Shown here: positions 36,378-47,476 of the stretch, in pieces
How positions within the stretch are numbered: the stretch's first letter is position 1
Layout: every line of letters starts with the position of its first letter
NCBI RefSeq assembly: GCF_023100905.1
Contig: NZ_CP064686.1
Location: forward strand, 1,178,001 to 1,242,000
Reading direction: 5' to 3'
DNA: 64,000 nucleotides
Source: Bradyrhizobium sp. 4
GTDB taxonomy: Bacteria; Pseudomonadota; Alphaproteobacteria; Rhizobiales; Xanthobacteraceae
Made by a program: the position numbers and the translations under genes
The notes under the pieces: model-generated
Seen by the model: the letters and a program-made list of their open reading frames with translations, nothing else
The model's database searches: none
Told to the model about the DNA's origin: nothing

Positions 36378-38256
36378 ATGCGCCAGATTTCGACCAGATT
36401 TCGCGAACAATTGAAAGTCCACGTCGGATTGCGCTACCAGATCGCATTGCTCGGAATCTCCGGGGTCGTTGTCACGGGGACGATCTGTGCGGCCGCCTTC
36501 AACTATGCGAGCCTGGTCCAGAGCGCTTGGACGGATAGCAGCCAATTCAAAGCGCATGTCGCATCTCTGTCACGAAGCTTCCTGGAGTCACGCAAATCGC
36601 GAGCGATTTCCTCCGCAACCCCAGTGAAACGTTAGTAACGAGGTATGCGGAGAGTCATGAGCGTCAGCTCGCGGATTTGAGAAGCATTTGTGACGTCGCT
36701 GCCCGTGCTCTCGGCTCAGCGGAACCTCCGCTTAGACGAGGATGAGGATTTCAGGGAAAGCTGCGCAACGCCGTACATACTGTCGAGCAACGGCTTTTAG
36801 AGCTGACCAGGAGCGCCTTACGATGTTGATGCTGATGATGCGCCGGCATGAGAAAGAGTTCATTTTGCGCGGCGAACACAAGTAGGGCGATCAATTGGCC
36901 GACGAGAGACGGAGTTTGAGACAACGCTCGCTCAGGGAAATCTTCCTCCAGAGACAAATCCCAGCCTCTCGAGCTGATCCGCGCATACAAGTCGAGCTTC
37001 GCGTCGATCCGAGGTGACGAGTGAGACGCTGCACGATGAGGTCGATGATCTCGGACAGATCTATGACCGCATCCGCCCGGCTCTGGTCCAGATCATGGCT
37101 GCCGCTGATACGCATTCGCAGGCTGTAGACATGCGCGCCGAGGAAATTCGCCGGTATCTGATCTGGATAGTTGGCCTTGCAACAGCGCTCGTGGGGCTGC
37201 TCGCCTTACTTTTCGGTCGTCGCATCGCCACAACGATCGTTTCGATGACGACAGCTATGCGTCAGCTCGGCGACGGTCAGTTCGACGTGAGTTTGCCGGG
37301 TCTTGGCCGAAGGGATGAACTCGGAAGATGGCCGAAGCGGTCGAAATGTTCAAACTGGAAGCGCGTGAAAAGGCACGAACCGAGCTCGACGCGAAAGCCG
37401 AACAGGATCATGCCGCCGCCGTGCAGTAGGGCCGATATTGCTCGACTCGCCGGCGAATTCGACGCCCATCGACAGCATCTCATCCGCTTCGTTGGAACTT
37501 GAAGCGTCCGCACGCAGTCTCACCTGCTCGGCCGATCACAGCCGGCAACTCTCCGTCGAGGTCGTTTCCTCGTCCGAGGAAGCATCCTCAAACCTTCGAC
37601 ACGTCCCGGCCGCTTCGAGCGAAATGGCGGAAACGATGACGAGCATCTGTCGGCGGGTCGAAGAAGCGGCCAATCTCGCGCATCAACGGGTTCGCAAAGT
37701 CGGGCTTAGCGACCGGCGTATGGCCGGTTTGACATCTGCGGCGGAGCGAATCGGCAGCCTGGTCGAGGTGACGCAGCGGTCGCACGGCTGATCAATTTGC
37801 TTGCGCTGAACGCCACGATTGAGCCGCCCGCGCCGGAGCGTTCGGTAGAGGCTTTGCAGTTGTCGAGCAGGAAGTGAAATCTCTCGCTGCCGAAGCCGCG
37901 CATGCAACTGTCGAGATTAGCGAGCACATTGGCGGGATTCAAGTTGCGACGGCGGAGTCGGCTGGCGCGGTCGCTGAAGTTGGCGTCATCATCGGCCGTA
38001 TCCCGGGGATTGCCAGGACGGTGGTCGACGCTGTCGGAGAGCAGGAGGCAACGAGCAAGAGCATTTCTTTCAATGTGCAGGGAGCGGCGGCTAGAACTAC
38101 CGGGGTGGCGGCCAGTGCCCATAAAGTGACAGACCGCGCGATCTAACCGGAGCGGCCTCGCGCCAGCTGATTACGTCGGCCCAGCTCTTGCCCGAGGAAA
38201 CCAGTCGGTTGAATACGAGCTGCGGAGTTTCCCGGCCCAAGGGTCAAGCAGCTTAG
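36378..38256 (+). pseudogene. Methyl-accepting chemotaxis protein, decayed
   Basis: Pieces of a chemoreceptor appear in order but in different frames. There is a first transmembrane segment near 36430-36510 (YQIALLGISGVVVTGTICAA) and a second near 37160-37225 (YLIWIVGLATALVGLLALLF). HAMP-like text (TAMRQLGDGQFDVSLPG) follows, then signalling-domain helices (EEASSNLRHVPAASSEMAET, then VATAESAGAVAEVGVIIG). A final piece, LTGAASRQLITSAQLLPEET, ends at 38256. At least four frameshifts or stops separate the pieces. It would have been a membrane sensor feeding CheA. Confidence 0.8.
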
Positions 38257-38570
38257 GTTGGCCAGCCAACTGACGCTCCAGGGCGGTCATCGGGAGATCG
38301 CGGCGGCTGCGGGACCCGAGCGACAAGAGGAGTTCATCGGCGCGGTGTCCAGAAGGAAGGCGTTGAGATTTCGGTCGTATGCTTGGAGGCACTCGATACG
38401 GTATGGATCGGCGCCCGCATATCCCCATGATTTGGCCGGCAAGGCTGCAAGAGCCGTGACTGGTGATCTGCAAGTCGCGCGGGAGTTACCCAATGGCGCT
38501 CATGAGATGGCTCTCTTTCCTCAGATTATGGGACACAGAGTGAGCGGGACTCTTCCCTTGGCTATTCCGG
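38257..38570. other. Gap, no recognised gene
   Basis: Open frames exist on both strands but none has a ribosome site or recognisable motif. Confidence 0.35.
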
Positions 38571-38774
38571 TCATATGCTGACGTAGTAGGCCTCATCTCG
38601 GTCCCTGCGGGTCACGACCACCCACGTGGTGCCTCGTAGCGCAGGTTGAGCACTCGCCACGTCGTTTGCCAGACGTTGAGCTGCGTGCAAGGCCTGCAGC
38701 TCGTTTTCGAATGCCATGCCGAACGGATCCTCGACGTTTTGGTTTCCTTCAAGATTGAAATAGAAGCGCAGCAT
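38571..38774 (-). CDS. DUF6894-like small protein
   Basis: A 67-residue protein beginning MLRFYFNLEGNQNVEDPFG and continuing with ALHAAQRLANDVASAQP and a WVVVTRRDRDEAYYVSI tail. This is the pattern of a small family (DUF6894-like) abundant in Bradyrhizobium and Methylobacterium: an RFYF start, an acidic-Gly turn, an alanine-rich helix and a final strand. Function unknown. The frame is intact and at full length. Confidence 0.65.
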   Translation of the reverse strand: MLRFYFNLEGNQNVEDPFGMAFENELQALHAAQRLANDVASAQPALRGTTWVVVTRRDRDEAYYVSI

Positions 38775-39472
38775 TCATCCCCTACCCATTGCCCGCGAAG
38801 CGAATAGCAGAATTCGCATCACCTGGATTTCGCTCGCCCTAGGCGGCACCGCGTGCGTTCACGGCTACCGGAAAGTGAAACCTGGCACAATCCTATCGAG
38901 CATCGCAGATAAAATAGTTCGTTCGTTTCGTACGGAAGTGAAGTGTTACAGTCACATCGATAGATGAGAGATACGATTTGTAAACGTCACCGGCCGACGT
39001 ACCGATCGGAAAGTCAAACGTTGCCGCGTACTTCTCTCTTGCGATTTCGAAGTGCGACTCCCTGATCGCTCTACGGCCCTAGCGGGCTGTTTCTGCGTCA
39101 TTCAAACTTGAATTCCTCGCTTTGGCTCGCTCGCGCAATGCGATGTACCTCCGAATAGGAACGCCGCGAGGCGACCGTCAAAGTGTAGGACGGGTTCGTC
39201 CGTCGCTTCGAATCGATTGATGTCGCAGCAGCGAGCGTCTAAAGTTCAGGATGGTGGCCGATCCAAAAGACGTCATGAGAATAGAAAAACAAATCACTAT
39301 GATAACGTATGGTCATTCTCGCTTCGCGACGCGTTCCGTCGAGGATGTAAAGAGTCAGAGGAGACGTTGGAGAGGGCTCCGCGCAGAATTGGGGGGTAGC
39401 GCCGTAATTCGCCATTGACGTATTTCATTGTTCAACTTGAAACCCGCAGCTTTTGACAATGGGAGAGCTACG
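38775..39472. other. Gap of about 700 bases
   Basis: Lower-GC stretch. One open frame (39217-39399) is Arg/Lys-rich with no known motif and weak support. Nothing else is seen. Confidence 0.35.
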
Positions 39473-39673
39473 ATGTTGGGTGCCGCGACCGCAACGCTTC
39501 TACGCACCGTCTTCGACGAGGTCTGCGAGGGGCTTCCCCCTTATGACACCGGAGCTCGCGCCCATGTCGCTTCGAAGATATTAGAAGCCGCCACCGGGGG
39601 CGAGACGAAACCCGAGGTCCTCAAAGAGATCGGCCGCGAAGCCCTTTCGCAAGCCCCGACCATGTGGCGGTAG
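39473..39673 (+). CDS. Small hypothetical protein
   Basis: From ATG at 39473, which follows GGGAGAG, the protein is 66 residues: LLRTVFDEVCEGLPPYDTGA, then ARAHVASKILEAATGG and a C-terminal helix. Short proteins of this pattern recur in rhizobial genomes, often with an RTVFDEVC-like start, as I recall. Function unknown. The next gene begins 16 bases later, suggesting co-transcription. Confidence 0.6.
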   Translation: MLGAATATLLRTVFDEVCEGLPPYDTGARAHVASKILEAATGGETKPEVLKEIGREALSQAPTMWR

Positions 39674-39689
39674 CACATTTGTCAGTCAG

Positions 39690-40052
39690 GTGAATTTCCA
39701 AGTCACAGTGCTGAAGATCCTCGTGAGCTATCCGGATGGGTTCGCGCCGATGTCGGATCTCAAGCGCGACATGGCCATTTTAGCAACGAGTGGTCGGGAC
39801 TGGTCCGAGCGCACCAAAAGAATGGCCAGCCGTGTGCCGAACCTTGATATTTTCTCGGAGGAGCTCATTGACCGTATCCATGGCGGTTGGCGCATCACCG
39901 AAAAGGGACGCGCGGTACTAGAAATCATGGAAGCACGACCGATCGCTGCAGAAGTGATGGAAAAGGCAGAGTTGGGCACCTCCGAGCAACTCAAGCCGAT
40001 ACCGTCGCGATCAGTTGCCGAAGCCGGCCGGCCCCATAGACGCCAGCACTAG
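39690..40052 (+). CDS. Hypothetical protein, winged-helix-like
   Basis: A 120-residue protein with GTG start: VTVLKILVSYPDGFAPMSDL, WSERTKRMASRVPNLDIF and GGWRITEKGRAVLEIMEARP. The order of helices and the WRITEKGRAVL stretch resemble winged-helix repeat regions of restriction or regulatory proteins, but no family is certain. The IS5 element inserted exactly in its stop codon: with the IS removed and one TA target copy kept, the stop would be TAA; with the IS present it reads TAG. The protein is therefore unchanged. Confidence 0.6.
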   Translation: MNFQVTVLKILVSYPDGFAPMSDLKRDMAILATSGRDWSERTKRMASRVPNLDIFSEELIDRIHGGWRITEKGRAVLEIMEARPIAAEVMEKAELGTSEQLKPIPSRSVAEAGRPHRRQH

Positions 40053-40888
40053 GGTCTGTACCTAATTAGCGAGTTCTGATTCCCTGGTGCCAAGTTGATT
40101 CGGCACGGGGGACTTCGATGCGCAAAGGACTGTTCTGGCTCAATGACAAGCAGTGGGCTCAGATAGAGCCGCATCTGCCAACGAACCAGACCGGCCCGGC
40201 GCGCGAAGACGATCGACGCATTATCAGCGGTATCATTCACATGCTCCAGTGCGGCGCACGCTGGCGCGATTGCCCGTCCGACTATGGCCCTTACACGACG
40301 ATCTACAATCGGTTCAATCGCTGGGCTAAGCGCGGACATTGGCAGGCGATCTTTGAAGCGCTCGCCCGCTGCGGCAAGGACCGAGTGGCTTTGTCGATCG
40401 ACTCCACCTCGATCAAAGCGCATCGCTCGGCGAGCGGCGGAAAAGGGGGGAGTGTGAACAGGCGATCGGCCGCTCGCGCGGTGGGCGGACCACGAAAATC
40501 CACGCGCTGAGCGACCCTGATTGCAAACCTTGCGCATTTCATCTCACTCCGGGACAAGCCGCAGACATTGCCGCAGGGCCGGCCCTTTTGAAGCTCGCGC
40601 CGCCCATGTCTTCCCTCATTGGGGACAAAGGCTACGATGGCGACGGCTTTCGCGCCGAAATCGTCAATCGCGGCGCGAAACCCGTCATTCCAAACAAATC
40701 CAACCGGGTAACCCTCCACAGCTTCAGCAAGCGCCTCTATAAAGGGCGCAATGTTATCGAGCGCTGTTTCTGCCGGCTCAAGGATTTCAGGCGTGTTGCT
40801 ACTCGCTACGACAAACTTGCCAGAAACTTCTTGGCCGCCGTCCACCTCGCCGCTCTCGTCGCTTATTGGATCAATTGAGTCTGAACCC
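40052..40888 (+). mobile_element. IS5-family (IS427-like) insertion sequence, copy 1, complete
   Basis: 837 bases bounded by imperfect inverted repeats (GGGTCTGTACCTAATT at the left; GGGTTCAGACTCAATT read from the right) and flanked by the duplicated dinucleotide TA (40050-40051 and 40889-40890). A second copy starts at 63361 and differs at only two positions in the 640 bases that can be compared (40144 and 40183). Confidence 0.9.
40118..40878 (+). CDS. IS5/IS427-type transposase, made by -1 frameshifting
   Basis: The first frame (40118-40510) encodes the N-terminal DUF4096-like domain (LNDKQWAQIEPHLPTNQTG) and the first catalytic Asp in ALSIDSTSIKAHRS. The second frame (to 40878) carries HALSDPDCKPCAFHLTPGQ, the second Asp in LIGDKGYDGDGFR and the Glu in VIERCFCRLKDFRR. 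The frames join by a -1 slip at the heptamer-like AAAAGGGGGG run at 40441-40450, a standard device in this IS group. The full product should be about 250 residues. Ribosomal frameshifting is inferred from sequence. Confidence 0.85.
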
Positions 40889-41261
40889 TAAGCTCGCCAG
40901 ATCAGTAAGAGAAAAGCCGACATCAGGTCTTAGCCGGGGATTCTACTCCTCATATTCGCCGCAAGGCGTGGCTAAACCTGCCTCTCTGTCCCCCGGAAGG
41001 TCACATGATTGCGGTAATGATGGCGGAACTGGCTCGCTGTTGTCGCCAGTGTGAGCGCTAGCCTGACCGGTCAAATCCGCAAGCGCTTGAATCCGGCCAA
41101 GCTCGCGCGTATCGCATCCTGGGATTGGCTGCTAGATGCGTCAGGCAAGGCTCATTCGACGGATCCTTCGTCGATCTCTCCGATGGACGTAGCATACGCG
41201 CACGCTGGCAGGCAACGGGATCATCGTGGCCGTCCATCAATCAACGCCGCCACGACTGCGC
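40889..41261. other. Gap, no recognised gene
   Basis: Contains the TA target copy and some unassigned reading frames. No family could be named. Confidence 0.35.
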
Positions 41262-41551
41262 TCAGCGTCGCCGCGTCAACGGTGCCCGTGATCCAGGGTC
41301 TGGCGCAATGGAGACTGCCGCAAAACGCACTTCGCCATCCTGCAGCTGCATCGGCTCGGGCCCGCAAATGAGGACGCCTGTGCGCGCTTGCCGCCGCCAA
41401 GCCTTAACCAGATTGCGTTGAACGTCATGTCGCCGACCAACCTCGACAACACTGGCCCAGGCGCCAGACTCTCCTCCACAATCCGAAGCTTCTCGGCACT
41501 CGTCCACCGCCGTCGACGCTCTGGACCGGACAGAACCGTAACCGTCGTCAC
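41262..41551 (-). pseudogene. IS66-family TnpA remnant
   Basis: Minus-strand text VLSGPERRRRWTSAEKLRIV and EESLAPG is a TnpA start. The second half of the helix-turn-helix (LVKAWRRQARTG) continues in another frame. No tnpB or tnpC follows. Confidence 0.7.
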
Positions 41552-41743
41552 GCTTGCTTATTTGCTTGCGAATTAACGAGCAAACCATCTCATGCTCGAA
41601 CCCAATCCGGGAAGGCGGCGTCCACCGGGTCCACCGGCTTTCAATTACCCACAAGTGCTTGATTCATTTGCGGGAGGGCTCGAGCAGATGAATCGGTTGT
41701 GATTCATTGTTGAGCACCTGAATCGCGACGGCGAGGTGCCTTC

Positions 41744-42145
41744 ATGTGTTCGAGCGGTGCGATATCTCGTCGGTCGGCGGGCCCGGATGGTCACCAGGAT
41801 GATCGTGATGAAAGCGCCGCGAACACTGGACTGAGCGCGAGATCGACAAGACAGCTTTCAAGGACCCGTCTTGGTCAACGATTTGGCGAGCTGTTAAGGC
41901 AAATTGGTGATGGCATGGGCGGGAGCATACCGTTCGCGTGCCAAGACTGGGCGAACACGAAGGCAGCCTACCGCTTTTTCGCCAACGAGCGCGTGGAGGA
42001 AGCCGACATTCTTAGCGGCCACTTCGGCGCCACGCGCAGTCCAACTCCATCGTGCCACAAGGCCTTGATCAGCGAACCGCCGCGTCCGCGGAACACGCAC
42101 ATCTCCGGCGAACGGATCACGACCAAGGCTTTCCTGCACCAATAA
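41744..42145 (+). pseudogene. IS4-family (Tn5-like) transposase, N-terminal fragment
   Basis: The clear segment is FGELLRQIGDGMGGSIPFAC followed by QDWANTKAAYRFFANERVEE and DILSGHFGATR, the conserved N-terminal DNA-binding domain of Tn5-like transposases. It ends at about 42040 and is joined closely to the start of the traG remnant. Catalytic residues are missing. Confidence 0.75.
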
Positions 42146-42158
42146 TGACAAACCCTGC

Positions 42159-44077
42159 ATGCCCTTTGCTGCGACCGAATGGACCGCTTGTCAGCTTGCG
42201 TTCCAGCCACAGCTTGGACCGGCTTGGTTCAGGTTAGGGACCTGGCCCGTCTACCAGCCGTTTGCCTTCTTCATCTGGTGGTTTGAATTCGACGCTTATG
42301 CGCCCACGATATTCCTCCAGGGGGGCGCCATTGCCGGGAGCGGTGGGATCGCGGCAGTCGCCGCCGCAATGATGCTTTCGGTCTTGCGCGCGCATGAGGC
42401 TCGCGATGTCACGACTTACGGATCAGCGCGTTGGGCCGATACGCGCGAGGTCAAACGGGCGGGGCTGCTAGGCAACGAAGGCCTTGTGCTCGGGCGCTTT
42501 GATGGTCGATATCTTCGCCATAATGGGCCTGAGCACGTCCTCTGCTTTGCGCCCACCCGTTCGGGCAAGGGAGTCGGCCTGGTCGTTCCTCTCTTTTGAC
42601 CTGGCCGCGCTCGGTGATCGTCCACGACATCAAGGGTGAGAATTTCCAGTTGACCTCGGGATGGCGCGCGCGCCTTGGCGATGTAATCTTGTTCGACCCG
42701 ACAAACGCGGCAAGCGCCGCCTACAATCCCCTTCTTGAGATTCGCCGTGGTGATTGCGAAGTACGAGACGCGCAAAATGTCGCGGATATCCTGGTCGATC
42801 CCGAAGGGGCGCTCGATCGCCGCAATCATTGGGAAAAAACCAGCCATTCTCTGCTTGTCGGCGCTATCCTGCATGTCCTCTACGCTGAAGCTGACAAGAC
42901 ACTTGCCGGGGTTGCCAGATTCCTTTCGGACCCGTGCCGCCCGATCGAGGCCACCCTGAATGCGATGCTTGCGACCCCTCACCTTGGTGATCGCGTCCAT
43001 CCCGTCGTCGCTTCAGCTGCGCGAGAACTGCTCAACAAGAGCGAGAACGAGCGGTCGGGCGTGCTGTCGACCACAATGAGCTTCTTGGGCCTTTATCGCG
43101 ACCCGGTCGTCGCTAAGGTCACCGCGCGGAGCGATTGGCGCATTTGCGATCTCGTCGACAGACCGCAGCCCGTTTCACTCTACCTCGTCGTGCCGCCATC
43201 CGACATTGTCCGCACAAAACCCCTGATGCGGCTCATCCTCAATCAGATCGGACGGCGCCTGACCGAGAGCCTGGATCCCGACCGGCGCCGTCAAAAGCTC
43301 CTCCTGATGCTCGACGAGTTTGCAGCTCTGGGCCGCCTCGACTTTTTCGAGAGCCAGCTTGCCTTCATGGCGGGCTATGGCATTCGCAGTTTCCTGATCA
43401 CTCAGAGCTTGAATCAGTTAGAACGCGCCTATGGGCCGAACCACGCGATCCTCGACAATTGCCACATCCGGATAGCCTTCTCCACAAATGACGAGCGCAC
43501 CGCTAAGCGCGTCTCGGATGCGCTGGGGACCGCGACCGAACTGCGCGCCATGAAAAACTATGCCGAGCATCGCTTAAGCCCCTGGCTTGGACACTTGATG
43601 GTGAGCCGCCAAGAGACGTCCCGTCCGCTCCTGACGCCTGGCGAAGTCATGCAGCTCTCATCGAAAGAGGCGATCGTGATGGTGTCGGGCCTCCACCCGC
43701 TGCGTGCCACCAAGGTTCGTTACTACGAGGACCCGCAATTTCAGAAGCGCATCTTCAAGCCGGCTACAGCAGGAACAATTCTCTTGTCCTCGCGCCCGGA
43801 TGAGGACGGGTCAGGGCACCCACCCCCTGCGCCCTCGATCGAACTGCTTGCGACTCGGCAGCGAAAGCGCGGCGATCCGAACGGGGGGCTGCGGCGCGAG
43901 CTAGAATTGCCGCAGCACGAGGAGATCGAAATCAAGGCACCGCTCGCGGAACATGAGTTCGATGCTGGTCCCGATGAGCCCGACGCAGATGCGGTCCAGG
44001 CACAAGCGCTAAGCCGCGCAATGCAGGGGTTAGCGCGCGCGACCAGCCTCGACCCTGACGATGGCATGGACCTCTGA
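42159..44077 (+). pseudogene. traG: Conjugal transfer coupling protein TraG, one frameshift and short N-terminus
   Basis: The first frame (42159-42599) carries the TraG membrane region (VYQPFAFFIWWFEFDAYAP, IAAVAAAMMLSVL), the YGSARWADTREVKRAGLLG segment and the Walker A region APTRSGKGVGLVVP. It stops at 42599. The remainder (42596-44077) resumes with SVIVHDIKGENFQLTSGWRA and includes the Walker B-type LLLMLDEFAALGRL, ITQSLNQLERAYG and HPLRATKVRYYEDP. One missing base near 42590 accounts for the break. About 20 N-terminal residues are also missing at the junction with IS4 debris. TraG/VirD4 proteins link the relaxosome to the type IV secretion channel. Confidence 0.88.
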
Positions 44078-44090
44078 GTGGGACAAATCG

Positions 44091-44510
44091 GTGAAAAAGG
44101 TTCAGCTCAGTATCTACCTTGATCCGCAGACATTCAGGACCCTTGATGTCTTCGCGGAGCGTCGTGGCCAGCCCAAGTCGCTGGTCGCAGAGGCCGCGAT
44201 CGCGTCATTTCTTTCGCCTGACGATTCCGACCGACGCGAGGCGGCTATTGCCAAGCGGCTGGATCGGGTCGCGCGGCTGCTCGAGCGTCTCGAACGCAAT
44301 GACAGCATCACGCTCGAGACGCTCGCCTTGTTCGTTCGCTTCTGGTTGACATCGGTGCCGGCATTACCAGAACAATCCAGTCCAGCCGCTCGCGCCAAAG
44401 GCGCCGAACGTTATGATCGATTCGTTGAAGCGCTTGGCCGAAGGCTTTCCAGTGGATCAAGCGTTCTGAAAGAGGTGAGCTTCGATTCGAATGCCGCAAT
44501 TCCAGAGTAA
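44091..44510 (+). CDS. Ribbon-helix-helix (CopG-like) protein of the transfer region
   Basis: From GTG at 44091 the protein is about 139 residues: a ribbon-helix-helix start (KVQLSIYLDPQTFRTLDVFA, then AERRGQPKSLVAEAAIASFL), a coiled-coil middle (RLDRVARLLERLERND) and a C-terminal helix (YDRFVEALGRRLSSG). An ATG at 44061 overlapping traG would add 10 residues. Genes of this type sit between traG and trbB in rhizobial conjugative elements, where they probably bind DNA and regulate transfer. In this window trbB is displaced 6 kb downstream. Confidence 0.75.
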   Translation: MKKVQLSIYLDPQTFRTLDVFAERRGQPKSLVAEAAIASFLSPDDSDRREAAIAKRLDRVARLLERLERNDSITLETLALFVRFWLTSVPALPEQSSPAARAKGAERYDRFVEALGRRLSSGSSVLKEVSFDSNAAIPE

Positions 44511-45082
44511 TTCAACAACCGCCCGAGTGGGCGGACGATGCAGGACTACAAGGGAATTTGCAAGGGTGCTCGCGCCGAGTAACGCCGCAAACAACGATAA
44601 GGCCGAATCGAACGGTGCGAGCGCGTTAGATCGGAATCGACGGCAGATATCTGAGGGGTAGCAGCCGCATGACATGAATGCTGAAATGTGAAGGGAGTTG
44701 AGGCGACGCCCGGCCCCATCGAGCTGCCGCTCAATGGAGTAACGCTGCTTGCTTGAGCAAGGGGAAGCGTAATCCAGAGTTCTGGAAGGTCTTCTCAATG
44801 GTCGCCCTACCAGTTTTTGCGAATTGCATTGCAGGTCCTCTGTGTTAGCAGTCCACCTTGTACCGTCTTAGTGTGCGAACATCCTGTCGAAAAATGCGAG
44901 CGCGTGCATTGCCCTTCAGCAAACTGATGCGACGTTGTCCGTTTACGTCAGATTGCAATCGGGCATCGCCTGAGACCGCATGCAATATGTTTCCACAATT
45001 CCAGAGGAACGGAACTAAATCATCCTCTTTCGATCGAAGGGACAACTGCGCCAAGAGAAGCACATTGGCTTGGAGCCGTTGA
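44511..45082. other. Gap after the transfer gene
   Basis: No gene could be supported. trbB would be expected here in an intact element. The sequence is probably insertion debris. Confidence 0.35.
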
Positions 45083-45451
45083 ATGAGACCCAATTCCCCC
45101 GAGATGGCGACGATGGCCAAGCATTCTCACACCAAGATCAATCTGATCAGCTCTCTGGCCTCACGACAAGACGGCGTTACGCAAGCAGAGTTGCGCAACG
45201 CCACGGGATGGAAGCTTGTCCCGATGCCCCTGATCACCAAGCGGTGCAAGATGAAGCTGATTACCAAACGTGCGAAGGGCAACGTCACTCGCAAGAATGG
45301 TAAGATCGCCAGCAAGAGCGGCCACTTCGCCACGTACTACATGATGGCGCATCATTCGACTACAGCAGTAACCGGAGCGACTACCGACACAGTAGGCAGA
45401 AAGCCGTATCCCTCAATGCATAAGCGAAGCGATGCGGAAAACGCGTCATGA
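45083..45451 (+). pseudogene. Possible DUF3489-like remnant
   Basis: The stretch TKINLISSLASRQDGVTQAE with LRNATGWK resembles the first helices of DUF3489 proteins, which have a LI.ML..P.GAT...I...TGW pattern. The rest of the 122-residue frame, rich in Lys/Thr with a repeated LITKR, does not match. Likely a broken or chimeric gene. Confidence 0.35.
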
Positions 45452-46053
45452 GCCAAAGACCTGCAGGGCATTGCGCAGCTATCCGGACAACGAGGCTTGG
45501 CTATTGCCGCTTGTCGCGCCGGCTATCCCGCTTCGAAGGAACGCGGAAAAACGTTATAGCCCATTTCGATGCCAATGCCGAAATAGTGAAGCTCGGGTCG
45601 CTCGCGGAAACAACGCAGCACAGCTTTGACGTCTTGAGAGTCGATTTCCCTAGATTCTATTTCAATGTTCAGAACGCGCCGCCTCTCGCTCGCTACCGAA
45701 ACGCGATCGGCTTCACGGCTTCTTTGTCCGATCAGGTCGGAACGGCCGTATGGGCGTCTAAGGCCGCACTGTGCAACTTGCCGCGAGCGCTTTGCGGCGA
45801 ACTGATCCGCCGAAGCGTTCGGGTAAACGCCGAGAGTTCGAGCCTCATCGAAAGTCCGCTGTTTAGAAACATCGGCATTTCCGAGGCCAGCGTGCAAGAC
45901 CGCCGAACGGTCCCGGTGGAGCAGATAGCCGCGAAACACTTCGGAAAGCCACGGAAGATCGCGGCGCGTGAGCTTCCTCGCTTTCGGCGACGCATCCTAC
46001 ATCACCGGCAGCGACGTCGCTGTCGATGGCAGACGCACACAGCCCTGAGTCCA
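45448..46053 (+). pseudogene. Short-chain dehydrogenase/reductase, decayed
   Basis: The reading frame keeps the C-terminal half of an SDR: SLSDQVGTAVWASKAALCNL (the catalytic YxxxK is degenerate to VWASK), RALCGELIRRSVRVNAESS and SLIESPLFRNIG. In a neighbouring frame it continues FGDASYITGSDVAVDG, the usual SDR end. The N-terminal glycine-rich NAD motif is not found intact. It is non-functional by both frameshift and loss of the tyrosine. Confidence 0.7.
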
Positions 46054-46156
46054 ACCAGCCCCCATGGGCTCGAAGAGCCCCCGTGAGAGTCATCCGTCAT
46101 CCTCTACACCAGTTGCAGTGCAACGCTCGGATACTCACAATGTGCAGAAGAAGAGA

Positions 46157-46500
46157 ATGAGAAAAATCGTTAAGGCAGCCGCCGTACAGATCAGCCCCGT
46201 GTTGTACAGCCGAGAGGGGACAGTCGAGAAGATCACCAGAAAGATTCGCGAATTGGGCAAAAAGGGGGTGCGTTTCGCCACGTTTCCCGAGACCATCATC
46301 CGGGTGCTCACTCCGGTTTGGGTGCGCATCCTTTCCCAACGTAGTTCGTGTATCGTCCCTGGAATTGCACTTAAGTACATCGACGGCTCCGACGTCAAGG
46401 CGGGCGAGCAAGGTGGACCTTTCGAAGAAGTTCTGCCACGAGCCTGTAGCAGCCGATCTGGCGCAAGTAAGCTCGCCGTCTGCAGGGGCAATTTGCATCT
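46157..46500 (+). pseudogene. Nitrilase, N-terminal remnant
   Basis: Starts RKIVKAAAVQISPVLYSREG and continues KGVRFATFPETII, containing the catalytic glutamate region (FPE) of the nitrilase family. Similarity fades after about 60 residues, with only scattered pieces further on, and the catalytic lysine and cysteine regions are absent. Confidence 0.7.
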
Positions 46501-47020
46501 CAGTCCTCCATCGGATCCGGAAGCGATGCCCGGAGTGCGCAGGACCGATGGATCTCCTGGCTCGCGAGGACCGGCACAACGAGCGCTACGGCTGCAGCCA
46601 TGGCGAGGGGGACCCGCTACGCGATCCACCGCCCGCCAGTGGGGCCGACAGTTCCCCTGAGGCCCTGACAAGTGAGTGGTCGCACTGGGCCTGCTGATAC
46701 GTTTCAACAGCCGTAGGACGGGCTCGACGCGCGGCACGCGAACGGTTGTAAGTCCTATCGCACGCTGGTGATGCATGCCGGAAATGGGTGAGGCGCAGGT
46801 GTATTTGGTCGCGCGCATGAGCTGGTGCTCTTCTTACGAGGCGCATCACCCCACAGGGAATAAGGCCGGTGCGTCCGCGCGGGTCGTTCGCGACCTCGAG
46901 GGTGCGAGGGCGTCATCTAGGTTGCGCCTACGCCTCTTTTTGAATCGGTAAGTTTGTCGATTTGAAGTAAGGGTGCACGCACCGTCCGCGAAATCGCGCG
47001 TCTGTCGGCGACCTGACGGT
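46501..47020. other. Gap, decayed DNA
   Basis: No gene recognised. Probably remains of the nitrilase gene and of mobile elements. Confidence 0.3.
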
Positions 47021-47476
47021 CTAGAGGGTCAAGAGGCTACGAGACGTCTGCCGCTGGTCTTTAGGAATCCGCCGTTTCTTTCTTTCGGTACGCCAGACTG
47101 CGACCAGAATGTCCCCGCGGTTGAAGCGGCATGCGGTCTCGGCCCTTTTGTCGTGCGTCATCGCAGGGCGATTCATCCGTTTGGGCCGAACAGCGATCTG
47201 CTCCGGCGAATGTCCCATCGCAACGCTTTTGCTCACGCGGCTTCGTAGGTCTGGCTGGCGTGCCAGCTTGAAGCGACAATCCCACCGCCTGCGTCGATCG
47301 GCCAATAGCGTAGCCGCCGGTCCAAACCTTCGTCGGCCTCGAATTATGCTTAATTTCCCGACTGATCGTCGATGACGCCCGGCCAAGCACAGACGCAATT
47401 TGATTTGAGATATACCGCCTGCATGCAGGATCTCAACTCGCTCTTTAAGGCTGAGCTGGCCATAACATCGTCCCAT
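47021..47476 (-). pseudogene. IS30-family transposase, N-terminal remnant
   Basis: Opens with MGRCYGQLSLKERVEILHAG, the start of an IS30 transposase. The next helix (LGRASSTISREIKHNSRPTK) is in a different frame, and VAMGHSPEQIAVRPKRMN further on returns to the first frame. No DDE domain remains. Confidence 0.75.
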
